64,000 nt of DNA, taken from positions 302,001-366,000 of the forward strand of contig JBAMJV010003935.1 in assembly GCA_037951105.1 (NCBI GenBank), read 5' to 3'. This DNA comes from Echinarachnius parma. Lineage: Eukaryota > Echinodermata > Echinoidea > Clypeasteroida > Echinarachniidae. This document shows positions 1-10,600 of this stretch, piece after piece. Each line of letters opens with the position of its first letter. The stretch's first letter is position 1. Below the pieces are notes generated by a model, which did no database searches, was not told where the DNA came from, and worked only from the letters and a program-made list of their open reading frames with translations. Both the position numbers and the translations under genes were made by a program.

Positions 1-831
1 ATAAAACGAGTATTATATTGAGAAAGCCTTCTGAATTTTACACGTTGCAAAACTACCCAGGTTTTAAAAAATATCAATTTTTATATTAGGCGGATGGTAT
101 GGTAATGATCGCTATTCCCGTTTGGCATCGTTTCTGCAAAGGCAGTAACGATAAAATGACGACAGCTTCAATTTAGCTGCGCTCGATAACACTCAGGTAG
201 AAGGCTGTGCATTGTATTAAGCCACGGAGTCTTCTTAATCACCCCGCCGTAGCGGAGTTTGTTTGCATAGCTCACTGACCATCGACAATGGTCACTCTTT
301 TGCTCATTCGCTCCATACACGATTATACAACCTCGCCAACTTGCGGTAAGATTATTGTATTATGCCAGTCGTGAATCAGTGGAAGCTACTACATTTGTAT
401 TATACCAGAGAAGACGTCTGGGGGCCCGGGGGGGGGGGGGGGGGGGGGGGGTAGAATGGATGTGGGAGGTATCTGCTCATTTATTATGCAATACATGTAG
501 GCATATAGACGGCTACTATTCCCTTCAAAGAACATTCATCATCGGGTTTGACAAGAATATGACAAAATATATATACGCCGAAGAATTTAGTTTGGATATG
601 AAAAGCTTAGGGGACACGGGGTTATGTGTCATGCAGGCAATTGTGGTCGAGGGAGGGGGGGGGGGGGGGGTGGGGTGGAGCGACAAAGCTACTTTATTAG
701 CAAGTACACGAGCATATTATATAGTGAACTGTATCTAATGTAATACATTGACCGGATGACATCGTTGGACGGGGCCCCGACGTGTTGTGGGGCGGGATTG
801 AGTCGCCCGTGTTTATTTTGTCCTATACTAT
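1..831. other. Left edge, no gene recognised
   Basis: No exon, RNA gene or clear element end was recognised here. There are two uninterrupted G runs (about 428-451 and 655-670) that create glycine-rich chance ORFs. If the Helitron 3' end at 1402 belongs to an element longer than 1.4 kb, this stretch is the inside of that Helitron. In any case it lies within the intron upstream of the first visible CLIP1 exon. Confidence 0.4.
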
Positions 832-1306
832 TTAAAGGGATAGTTGAGTATTGGTTAAACTTAACTTTAGTAATCAAAACCTGGACCATTACGGTACAAA
901 ATAATAGTTAAAACTTCACCATGCTCGAAAAGTATACACAATTACAAAGGACTAAGTAAATCCTCTGTTATCATTCATAAAAAGTCGTTGCAACTCAAGA
1001 GGGCGCTCTCTAAAAGAGTGATTGGTTTTGACCATTTTCATACAAAAGTGTGCATTTAAAGTTTTGTTAAAATAATGATTCAATAGAGATTATCATCAAC
1101 AACCTTCCCCCAGTGAAGAATTTTGTAATACAAATATTGTTATGGTCTGGATATTTCATCCGTTTCTGAACCGATTTTGATCAAATAAAGTTTATTCTGT
1201 CATTAAAATTGTTTGTTCTTTCAAATTTGACAGTTAGTTCTTCCGTATCTTACAAACAATTATCAGGGGCACTTCGGGGAATACCAATACCAATACTACC
1301 TTTATG
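832..1306. repeat. MITE, TTAAAGGGATAGTTGA family, copy 1
   Basis: The sequence starts with TTAAAGGGATAGTTGA and aligns along its length with copies at 21666-22227 and 62464-63035. Shared blocks include a GAGGGCGCTCT stretch and the phrase ACCGATTTTGATCAAATAAAG. The right end is worn compared with the expected TCAACTATCCCTTTAA terminus. It is non-coding and non-autonomous. TTAA or TA could be the target-site duplication, so piggyBac-, Kolobok- or mariner-type mobilisation are all possible. Confidence 0.75.
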
Positions 1307-1374
1307 TGATGACTTTGGGAATAATAAAGTTTTAAAGTATCGCTATATCATCATCGCCTTTCTCTCACAAAAAA

Positions 1375-1402
1375 ACCCGCGGATTTCCGCGGGTACAGCT
1401 AG
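1375..1402 (+). mobile_element. Helitron 3' terminus (hairpin plus CTAG)
   Basis: A 9-bp perfect stem (ACCCGCGGA, 2-nt loop, TCCGCGGGT; 1375-1394) is followed by four bases and then CTAG at 1399-1402, with T as the next base. A GC-rich hairpin just inside a CTRR end, inserted between A and T, is the classical 3' signature of Helitrons (rolling-circle DNA transposons). The flank beyond CTAG is the LINE reverse-transcriptase ORF, broken exactly at this point. The 5' end (expected to start TC after an A) was not located and may lie outside the window. Confidence 0.75.
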
Positions 1403-3534
1403 TTAATATATAATATAAACAGAAGGGGGCCAAGAAGGGACCCCTGAGGGACCCCACAAAATATAGTTTGATGACTTGAGTCAATTCCATTTAATGATAC
1501 ATATTGTTTTCTGCCTGTTAAATAGCTCCTGAACCAGCTAAGAGCGATGCCCCTCACTCCATAATATGACAATTTACTTATTAAAATTTCATGATCAACC
1601 GTATCAAACGCCTTAGAGAAATCCAAAAAAATACCAATTGTATGAAGGTGATCATCTAGTGCTTGAGCTACTTTATCAACAAAGTGTAAAATTGCATGTA
1701 TAGTGGTGTGCTTTTCACGAAAGCCAAACTGGAATTTTGAAAATATTTTAGTCTTATTTAAAAATATCACTGTTCTATCATATATAAGCTTTTCTAAAAG
1801 CTTTGAAAAGGATGTCAATAATGAAATGGGTCTATAATTACTTAATGTTTGAGGATCACCCTTTTTGAATATTGGCACTACCTTAGCAATTTTCATTTGT
1901 CCTGGTACAATACCAGATAAGAAAGATAAATTAAAAATATGAACAAGTGGTATCACAATTCCATGTATAATATCCTTAATTAATTCATTTTTTATGCCAT
2001 CAAAGCCAGGACTCTTATTACTTTTAAGCGAGCTCACAAGTTTAAACAATTCTATTTCATTTGTGGGCATTAAAAATAGGCTATCTATATTGGGTTCTTG
2101 CATAAACTCAATAAAGCTTTTCTGACATCTAGGAATAGAGTCCTGAAGTTTCAACCCGACATTACAAAAATAATCATTAAAATTGTCCACAATAATTTGT
2201 CTATCTTCTACGGAACAACCATTCACATTTATACATTTAATATTTGTAGTTTTAACTGATGGTTTAAAAAAACTTCTAATTACTTTCCATGTATTCTTAA
2301 TATTATTGAATGTCATTTGAAATTGAGCAGAGTAATATTTTTTCTTAGCAACACGCAATACATAAGTAAGAGTATTTCTATAATTAGAATACTTTCTCCA
2401 CAAAAAATCAGAGCTTCTCCTTTTATATTGATAATACAACTTATTTTTCTTAGTAATTGACCTTAATATTGATTTAGTTATCCATGGCATACGAGGAACT
2501 TTATTATAATTCTTCTTTTTATATTCAACCAGAGGAACATTCTCACCATACAGCAACATAAATTTATTAAAGAAATTATCAAAAGCACTTTCAACATTTT
2601 GGTCTGAAAGAACATCATTCCAATCAGTTGCAATTAATGCCTCTCTCAATTTGGCAATATTTTCAGGAGTACCTTTACGGACAGACGTGCCGCCTCTAGG
2701 CTCACGATTCAATTTCACCGAAGACAACATACAGTATACAGGAAAATGATCAGACATGTCAGATACTATGATTCCAGAGGGTGGATATGGTTGTACATTA
2801 CAAAAAATATTGTCAATTAAAGTACTGGAAACTTCTGTTATTCTTGTTGGCTTAGTGATTAGGGGCAATAATGAGAAAGACATTAACATGTTTAAAAAAA
2901 CATCAATTCGATTATCGTTATTACAAAGTAATAAATTCAAATTAAAGTCTCCCATAAGATATAGTGACTTTCCAACTAAAAGTGGATTGTCTAAAATTGA
3001 CTGAATTTCATTTACAAAATCATTAAAGTTACCATTTGGGGGCCTATATACAACTCCTATAAAATGATTCTTTTGACCAGGGTTATCAATCTCAACAAAG
3101 ATAGTTTCTATATGATCTGACATTATATCAAGATCGTGATGTATCTGGTATTCTACTTGGGAAGGAATATACAAAGCAACACCTCCTCCACGTCTACTTT
3201 GTCTATTGTTGTTCACAAGATTAAAACCAGAAATAGAAAAAAGGCTCCTATCGGCTTCACTTGTAAACCATGTCTCAGTGACACCAAGTATTACACGTCC
3301 TAGATTGATATTATCAATGAATCTTAACATTTTGTCAAAATTCTTACAAACACTACGCATATTTATATGAAGAAGAGTTAAGCCACTGTTCGCATGATTA
3401 TATTCAGATGCTGTTTCAAAAAATTGATCTTCTGTATGATAATTACAATTAACATTAGGGATATCATAACCGTCACATAAATTGCTCATATTGTCTTCAT
3501 AAAATCTACAAATTTCATTATCCATTTGAGCCAT
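1399..3534 (-). CDS. LINE ORF2: endonuclease and partial reverse transcriptase
   Basis: The 711-residue ORF begins MAQMDNEI. An APE-like endonuclease covers about residues 50-270 (HINMRS, TETW, RRGGGVALYI, GVVYRPP, GDFNLNLL, SDHFPVYC). Reverse-transcriptase blocks follow (VVPIFKKGD, NYRPISLL, FQFGFREKHTT, FLDFSKAFDTVDH, GVPQGSLLGPLLFILYIN). The frame stops right after YIN, before the catalytic xADD motif and thumb. The last codon (AAC) and the stop (TAG) are partly built from the Helitron's terminal CTAG; an intact copy would be expected to read YIND. No enzymatic activity is expected from the part seen. Clade is uncertain within the jockey/CR1/L2 group. Confidence 0.9.
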   Translation of the reverse strand: MAQMDNEICRFYEDNMSNLCDGYDIPNVNCNYHTEDQFFETASEYNHANSGLTLLHINMRSVCKNFDKMLRFIDNINLGRVILGVTETWFTSEADRSLFSISGFNLVNNNRQSRRGGGVALYIPSQVEYQIHHDLDIMSDHIETIFVEIDNPGQKNHFIGVVYRPPNGNFNDFVNEIQSILDNPLLVGKSLYLMGDFNLNLLLCNNDNRIDVFLNMLMSFSLLPLITKPTRITEVSSTLIDNIFCNVQPYPPSGIIVSDMSDHFPVYCMLSSVKLNREPRGGTSVRKGTPENIAKLREALIATDWNDVLSDQNVESAFDNFFNKFMLLYGENVPLVEYKKKNYNKVPRMPWITKSILRSITKKNKLYYQYKRRSSDFLWRKYSNYRNTLTYVLRVAKKKYYSAQFQMTFNNIKNTWKVIRSFFKPSVKTTNIKCINVNGCSVEDRQIIVDNFNDYFCNVGLKLQDSIPRCQKSFIEFMQEPNIDSLFLMPTNEIELFKLVSSLKSNKSPGFDGIKNELIKDIIHGIVIPLVHIFNLSFLSGIVPGQMKIAKVVPIFKKGDPQTLSNYRPISLLTSFSKLLEKLIYDRTVIFLNKTKIFSKFQFGFREKHTTIHAILHFVDKVAQALDDHLHTIGIFLDFSKAFDTVDHEILISKLSYYGVRGIALSWFRSYLTGRKQYVSLNGIDSSHQTIFCGVPQGSLLGPLLFILYIN

Positions 3535-4345
3535 ATTGATACTGAATGTGCAACATTACATGAGAGTATAGTATAGTAGGTGGCTGGCAATACAGACAAA
3601 CATGCAAGAAAGGAGAAAACGTGACAAAAAACTGCATACGGTGAAAGAAACTCATATTCAGCAATTCAGGGGAAACGGGAAAAGGAAACTGGGATAGACT
3701 CAGAAAGAGGGAATGAAAAGAAGGGCAATGAAAAACAAGGAAAATTGTAACATTAAGCATAATGAAAAAAACATAAAGTATATAAGATACAAGATACAAA
3801 AAACAAAGCATGTCAACAAAGTACAAACTGTACATAAATAGCACACTTAAAACCAGACATGGTTATCTGACCATGGCAAGACAATGTAGTAACTAGTAAG
3901 TTCACTGTTAATTGTTCAAGTCTTCGAGAGAGTTGATCGACTTTTTTAGTTCTTTGCCGTTTGTGGCAGGGACAAGGGCAATAACTCGCCCATCCCTGGT
4001 CCACGCAGCCTTGACCTCTTTATTGTCCCGGGTCGCCTTCAGCAGCCTCGCGTTTTCTTTTGTCAAGTCCTCTTGTATCGACTTTCGTGTACCGGCAAGC
4101 TTTCGTCTGCTGGCCAGAACTTCACTCCTCTTCCTGTACGACTGGAATTTGACAATAATTGGCGCAGGTGAATTGGCCTTTCCTGGATGTTTCAGGACTC
4201 TCAGGCGATGACTTCTCTCGATGTCATGCTTTTCGAGACAAACACCAAGCGAATCATTCACAAGATGAATGACTGCCTGGTCTGTGACCTCATCCTGGCG
4301 CTCAGGGATCCCGAAGTTCACCAAGAATTACACCAAGAAGTTCAA
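1403..4345 (-). mobile_element. LINE (jockey/CR1-like), 3' part displaced by Helitron
   Basis: This minus-strand non-LTR retrotransposon lies antisense in a CLIP1 intron. It contains the C-terminal half of an ORF1, a spacer of about 370 bp, then ORF2 with an APE-type endonuclease and the first part of a reverse transcriptase. The 5' end is truncated, since ORF1 lacks its N-terminal half, as is usual for LINEs. The 3' side is interrupted by a Helitron end rather than by ordinary truncation. The 5' boundary near 4345 is approximate and abuts a decayed copy of a CLIP1 exon. Confidence 0.85.
3908..4324 (-). CDS. LINE ORF1 protein fragment (nucleic-acid binding)
   Basis: This 138-residue frame resembles the C-terminal half of L1-type ORF1p, the RNA-binding chaperone that coats LINE RNA. 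Visible hallmarks are GIPERQDE at the start, then IERSHRL, APIIVKFQSYRKR, LASRRKLAGT and SIQEDLTKENARLL. The usual N-terminal coiled coil is absent, so this is a 5'-truncated piece. The first Met is probably internal to the original protein. It lies upstream of ORF2 in the same orientation, as expected for a two-ORF LINE. Confidence 0.75.
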   Translation of the reverse strand: MVNFGIPERQDEVTDQAVIHLVNDSLGVCLEKHDIERSHRLRVLKHPGKANSPAPIIVKFQSYRKRSEVLASRRKLAGTRKSIQEDLTKENARLLKATRDNKEVKAAWTRDGRVIALVPATNGKELKKSINSLEDLNN

Positions 4346-4372
4346 CTTTACTTGTACAAAAACTTCTTGTAG

Positions 4373-4451
4373 GAAGAGCGTGCCGGTGAATCGCAGAAAG
4401 TGAAAGGGTTTCAGACACGACTGGAGAAGGAAAGTCTGAATGCCACTAAAG
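4373..4451 (+). pseudogene. Decayed copy of CLIP1 exon w1
   Basis: After an acceptor-like TTCTTGTAG, this stretch reads EERAGESQKVKGFQTRLEKE, a diverged version of exon w1 ([20 protein letters not shown]). No GT donor follows at the expected place, and the frame runs into a stop about 40 bases later. It lies 87 bp upstream of w1. I read it as a tandem-duplicated exon that has lost its donor. Skipping by the splicing machinery is inferred, not seen. Confidence 0.7.
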
Positions 4452-4538
4452 TTATTAAAATATGGGAGAAAAGGCTATTCTAACGTAATTTATAACAAAA
4501 ATATCACTTCATAATATTAATGTTTTGTTCTTGTGCAG

Positions 4539-4643
4539 GAGGAGCATGCCAGTGAATCGCAGAAGGTGAATGATCTTCAGAAGCGACTTGAGAAGCAAAC
4601 CCAGAAGGCTTCCAGCCTGGAGACAGAAATCTTGGACTTTAAG
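4539..4643 (+). CDS. CLIP1: CLIP1 exon w1 (coiled coil)
   Basis: Acceptor TTGTGCAG, donor GTAAGT, 105 nt, phase 0 on both sides. It encodes 35 coiled-coil residues beginning [20 protein letters not shown]. It is the first exon of the gene that I can recognise in the window. Confidence 0.85.
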
Positions 4644-7600
4644 GTAAGTAAGCAGTGCGATGTCAATATTAAGAACGGTCCCGTAGTCCAGTGGCCATAC
4701 GGGCGGAGGGATGTTAAGAGCTCTTATTGCTACTACGGAACAGCATATTTGAATGCAAGGCCCATCCCTGTTTTTAAGCTGTCATTTCCCGCTGTCAATT
4801 AGATGGGTACTGTAAGCACTTCTGCAATTTTTAATTATCAGAACATTTTTTTAAGGATCATATGCCAAAAGCCATATTTAGTGGTAACATTGTGATCAAC
4901 ATTGAAGGAATTAACTTTATTTTACTTTTTAACAGTCCCAAAATGAGGAGAAGGAGTTCAAGATTGCGGAGCTGGAGATGGAGGCCTCCACCTACACGGA
5001 GCAGCTTGATGAAGTCCAGAAGGAGCTGGGGGAGACCAAGAGCCGACTGGCCGACCTGGAGACCAGGAGCAAGGAGGGGGAGCAGTCTGCCGCACAGGCA
5101 GAGGGGCTCAGCAGGAGAGTCGGGGAGCTGGAGGTGGAGCTAGAAGCCTCCAGGAGGAGCAAGGAGGAGATGGATAAGAAGGTGGAACAATTGGTGAGTC
5201 TCCTGGTAGATGTAATTATCTCATTGGGAAAGGGGAGCTAGAACAAAAAGCCTCCAGGAGGACCAAGGAGGAGGTGGAGGAGAAGAAGGTGGAGCAACTG
5301 GTGGGTCTCCTGGTAGGGTTTATTATCTCATTGATATAGGAGGATAGAAGCCTCCGGGAGTAGCAAGGAGGAGGTGTAGAAGAATGTTGGAGCAAATGAT
5401 GAGTCAAGATACCAATTGAATTAACAGTTTTAAAACTTGGAGTCTTTTAAAATACTACTGGGTATTTGATACCATGAATATGGGGGTGTTGTGGCAGGTA
5501 CATGTACTTTACTTCCAATCATGGGGACATTGGTTCGATGCAGATCAATGCCATGAAATGATCTCTGAACAAACGTGACAGAAACAAGAAAAACAAAGGT
5601 GTTTTGTTGTATTATTATATTATTTTTCAGTATAATATACATGTTGAATAATTTTCTCTCATAACAGTTTGCTCTATAACCATTCTAGAAATGACACTAT
5701 ATTCTTCTTTGTTTCTTACAGGGAAGTGACCTCAGAACAGAGGTTGATGCAAAAGAAGAGAAAGAAAGTGAATTGTCAGGTGAGCTTAAGTTAGATTTGA
5801 TATCTTATCATTAGGTGTGGTAGTTCCTTGCCATGTTTCATAAAACCTTTCCAACAGTTGTCAAAGTCAAATGTTTGTAACTACCACGGCAACAAGTGTA
5901 GTGCTCCATGTTAATTGGGTGTTCACAAAGTAGTTACAATCATTATAAATGGACAGCAATTGGAAAGGTTTTACTTGGTTATTTTCACAATTTCTGACTT
6001 GCAATTTTAGTTTGGTTTTGTGTGTATCTTTATTGAATTATGAATTCATAGCACTTGCCTAAGCCATTGTGGGAAACATTTTGGCATTATTGAAATGAGT
6101 GTGTGCTGTTAGACCTTATCATTGGGTTATTACAAGATCTTATCATTCTAAGGATGTTTTGCTGTTATTTGCAACTTTGCTATGCAATATTAAGATTTTG
6201 ATATAATTTCTTTCTGAACAAAATTCATCTTCAACTACTCCAAATTACATTGGCTTCAAGCTAGATTTTTGTTCATCTTTCATTTCTTTTAAATTCATAT
6301 CAATTCTTTTCTCGCACAAATTATGGCAGCTTTTTGTACATTATGTCTATGGTAGTTCTCCATACTCACCTTTTTTAATAGTTGCTTGATCAGGCCAGTA
6401 AAGTCATGTCCTCATTAGATTTGATGGCCTGAAATAAACGATGCATCTACTGGCCCCAAAATAACATATTAGTAGTTAACTGTGTGCTGTCTAATTTTGA
6501 ATGTTTCACCCCATTAATTATAGGTTTGATTTTGGATGAAGCTTGATAATACAAGATTGTCTAATTCTGTCATTGTTACTTTGAAATATCTAAGGTTAAG
6601 TTTAACCTACTTGCACAAACTTGGTCCATCGTGTTTTGAGAATGCAATCTTTTGACTGCAACTATTCATTGACTAATTGATGGATGATGATTTGATCCCT
6701 GCTCTTAATATCAATTCGTGTATTTCATGAGAAGAATGATTCCATTTCCATTGCATGCCAGAAATCACCAAGAAACTAGTAGAAGAAGAGTCTGCACGCA
6801 CCAAGCTAGCCTTTGACGTCCAGGGACTGAAAAATGCCTTATCAGGTAAGAAGGAGCATTGTCTGTGAATCACATTAATGTATTGAATTGTCGAAAAGAG
6901 CTGGATGAAAGAGAACATTAAGATACCAATAACACCAGTTTTATTATCATTACCTCATTGTTCTTTATTTTATTCCAAAATGTAATGATCAATTAAATTG
7001 TATGCTTGGATTTTAATCCTTTGACAGATTTGTTTGAATTGTGGAAACAAATTACAGTTATTTAAATTTGTTTATCCTTAACAGATTTAGATGACAATTG
7101 AACTATCCGGATTAAGTTAAGATGAAACAAATGAAACTCATTACAAAATTAGTCCACATTTAGATTAAATGGGTCCAAATGAAAGAAAAAACAAATGTTG
7201 TATCTCTTCTTCTGACACCAGATGATTCTCAATGGGAAAGAATCCTTTATTTAGAAGGAGAAAAATGTTCACTGTTTTATTAACACTCATTTTCTTATTT
7301 TTTCCTCTCCATTTTTTTCTTCTCAAGATTTCGAGAGAAAGTTCCAAGCAAGTGAAGAAAGGTGTAATCAACTGGTTGAAGACAAGAAGAAGTTGGTAAG
7401 AACCTGGGAGCCAGAATGTTTCAATTACAATTGCAGTTAAACCTGTTTTTAGCAACCACCTGTATATAACAGCCAACTTTTCTATAGTGGCCACCAAAGT
7501 CCCGTGAAGAGAAAAACAGTGTTATGTAACCTGCACATGTTTGAATGGAACATATAGTTCAAGTAGTATATTAATCCCTACCAATTATGTTAAAGAAATC

Positions 7601-10600
7601 TTGACAATTAATTTTCTTGTTAAATAAGAGGACTGAATGAGGTACAGTGACTGTTTTGCTAAGGTGCATTGAATGAACTTAAAAGGTATGATAGTATAAG
7701 CCATTTATCATCATTTTGGTCAAGTACATGTTGTCTTAGACTTTTTATTTAGCAATAAATACATTTGGCTATCAATTGAAATAAAAATCAAGCTCATTTA
7801 ATTTCTTTCTTTTTAAATTTGGCTTTTTAAGTACGGTAACTCCTTTTAGAGGGGACAGACACCTGATTGGAACTTGAATAATTTGTTTAAATTTATTTAA
7901 TTTGTTATGTTGTCTTTTTGTTTTGCAGGAGAATGACATTGCAGAGTTGATGAAGAATTCAGGCAACAGCTCGGAGCAGCTGGTCATGATGAATGAGCAA
8001 ATCAGAACAAAAGACAGGTAATCAATGCAGTCAAATTAAACAGACTTGAACAACGTCAACAGTAGAATGACAAAAGATGCTTTAATTCATGATCACTCAT
8101 CATTGCATCATTTCATCTTTTATAAGCACGATGTCCCTAATTTTATAACTTCTGTATGTTCTTTCTGTAGTTGTATAATTTATGGACTTTCACATACCGA
8201 AGCTTTATGCCACTTATGAAAGCTCATCTTTTGTATGTTTTTTCCCATTTTGGTATTACTAGTTATGTATCATTATTAAATATTTATATTGGTTTGTTTA
8301 TTTTGTGTTTGAATGTCAGTATAAATTATGGAAAATTCAATTATGTGCATCTGATTATAGAGAAGAAAATAAATCTTCTCATTTGTTTGATTTTGCTACA
8401 GGAGGATAGAAGAATTACAAGCTGGTCTCTCAGAGGCCAACCAGTTGACATCGCGTCTCCGTGACGACCTCAGACAGACTCAGCAAGAGTCTGAGGAAGA
8501 AGTGCGTCAACAAACGCAGAAACATGAACAAGAACTCCAGAAACTCCAACAACAAATGCGCAAATTGGTAAGTGGATGGCGAGGTTAGTCATGACACAGT
8601 GAGTAAAATGAACAAAACGAAAGGACAAAACAAATCAACTGTCTAAACCTGGCCAGATGAGTGGTAGGGAGAGGGCAGCCTTATGCCCCCCCCCCCCCCC
8701 CCCAAAAAAAGAAGAAAATTAATGAATAAATAAATAAATAAATAGTGATGTGTATTCTTTATTTATATTATACATGAGAAGCTGGGGGGGGGGGGGTGAG
8801 AATTCACATAGAGAGGGCAGTCATTTTCACCTCCCCCAAGCTGTGTAACTGAACTGTAGATGGTCTTGTAAAGAATATCTGCTGGGTTTGACTTGTAACA
8901 TCAATAATTTAAAGGCTGTACCCAAATCGAACCATCTCTGATGATGTCTCTTAGGCTAAAAGCAATTATATATTATTGAGACTACATGTAACGGCTACAG
9001 TTGTGGAGTGCTGTTTATTTTGCTCCTGTATCTTTTGTTCATTATATGCACTGAGGTCATTTGCATAGTTTGTGCACCGTTCAGCTAGGAATAAACAATC
9101 TTAATGAATGAATAATCTTTGATAAGTCTTTTTCCCCTTCTCTCTCTCTTTTGTTAGATATGATGAACATAAATATAGGGATATTTCTATCTAAAAGAAA
9201 TTTTGAGCTTTAATAGTGGTTAACAAATTCATGCAAATATTTACACATTTCAGTTTATACATATTGGCTGTTTGAAAACAAAAAAATTGTGTCTTTTACT
9301 GTCCAATTTGTGAGCTCAAACTTTTGGAAGCAAAAATTCTGTATTTCAGTATTTCAGCAGCTGTTTGATTCATATGATTTGAAAACATTATTGAAGCATT
9401 ATTATTTTTAATTTCAATTTACTGCCAAAATTTTGCATGAAAAAGTTTTGGTTTTATCTTATTGCATATTTAAATATCAAAAAGTCCTTCATGCATATAT
9501 AACATAGTAATCTGCTGTGAGAATATAATTTATATATGATGTAATGTTTTATGTTAAATAAATGTATATATTGCCTTATTTATTACTTACATTTGAATAG
9601 CTTAAATACAACATTGCATGCAAGCTTAACAAAAAGGGGTTGCATGGCACATTGATCTGTACGCATCACTGCACACTTAACAACACCACAGTCAAATGTT
9701 CAAACCCTTTGAATGAACTGAAACAAGTTTGATAAAAGCAAGGGTTTGTAAATCAAAATGAAATGCCTATTAATTTCTCTTAAATGTAATTTCATTGTTA
9801 GCACATTGGGTTCTAGAAAAGCATACTTATCCACATATATTTATATTTCACTTGTATCGTGTGAAAAGTGCAAAGAATTATTTTTTCTTGCTACATAAAG
9901 ATTTTATATGAGATATATCTTTCATTGAATGATGGAGTGTTGGAAATTACATACCATGTTATAATATTCATTGTTAACATGAGAACTAAAAAGATTTTAT
10001 GTAAATATTCCATGAAACCCATTTAAATGTTTTTATATTGACTTGAAAAAAGGGCAAAGAAAATGTTTTTTTAGGAATGAAATGAAATAAATTATCATCA
10101 TCTTGCATTGGTCCATGATTGCCTGTAAACTCATCATTAACCCCACCATTACACTTTTTGTTGAACAGCAGAAAGGCAGAAAAGTTTATGTCTTTCTGCT
10201 GCTCAACAGAAACATCATGATATAACATTTAAACTATTACTTCAGTATTATACCACCTGTTCAGCTGCAGAAGGGCATTAATGACAGTTATCTACTGCAC
10301 ATGCTTGCACACTTCACAAACTGTTATGTCACCATTATTCTTTTAAGCTGCAAAAAGGTACACAGCCTATAGATACTAAGTGTGTTGCTGCAGAAAGGTA
10401 CTTTTTATATCAATCTACAAAAGTTTAGATAGATCTCACATTTTTGTTGTTTTCACCAACAATAATATGGTTGCACTTTGCAAACACATTCAGGACTGAG
10501 CCCGAAAAATACTCGGGCTGTGGTCTATGTTTAATTTTGGCATAGTATGCATTCTCCAGTCTTGAACAGGTTAAAGCTGTGAATGGATATACGTAATCCT

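Noticed and set aside
355-738. Glycine-rich 127-codon ORF
   Set aside because: Created by two G homopolymer runs; no domain, splice context or homology visible.
4187-4372. Plus-strand ORF that runs into the dead w1 copy
   Set aside because: It is antisense LINE ORF1 sequence joined by chance to the exon remnant; no start or splice support.
1-4538. CAP-Gly exons of CLIP1 on the left side
   Set aside because: Searched for the GKNDG-type CAP-Gly motif in the reading frames given and found none; the 5' part must lie outside the window.
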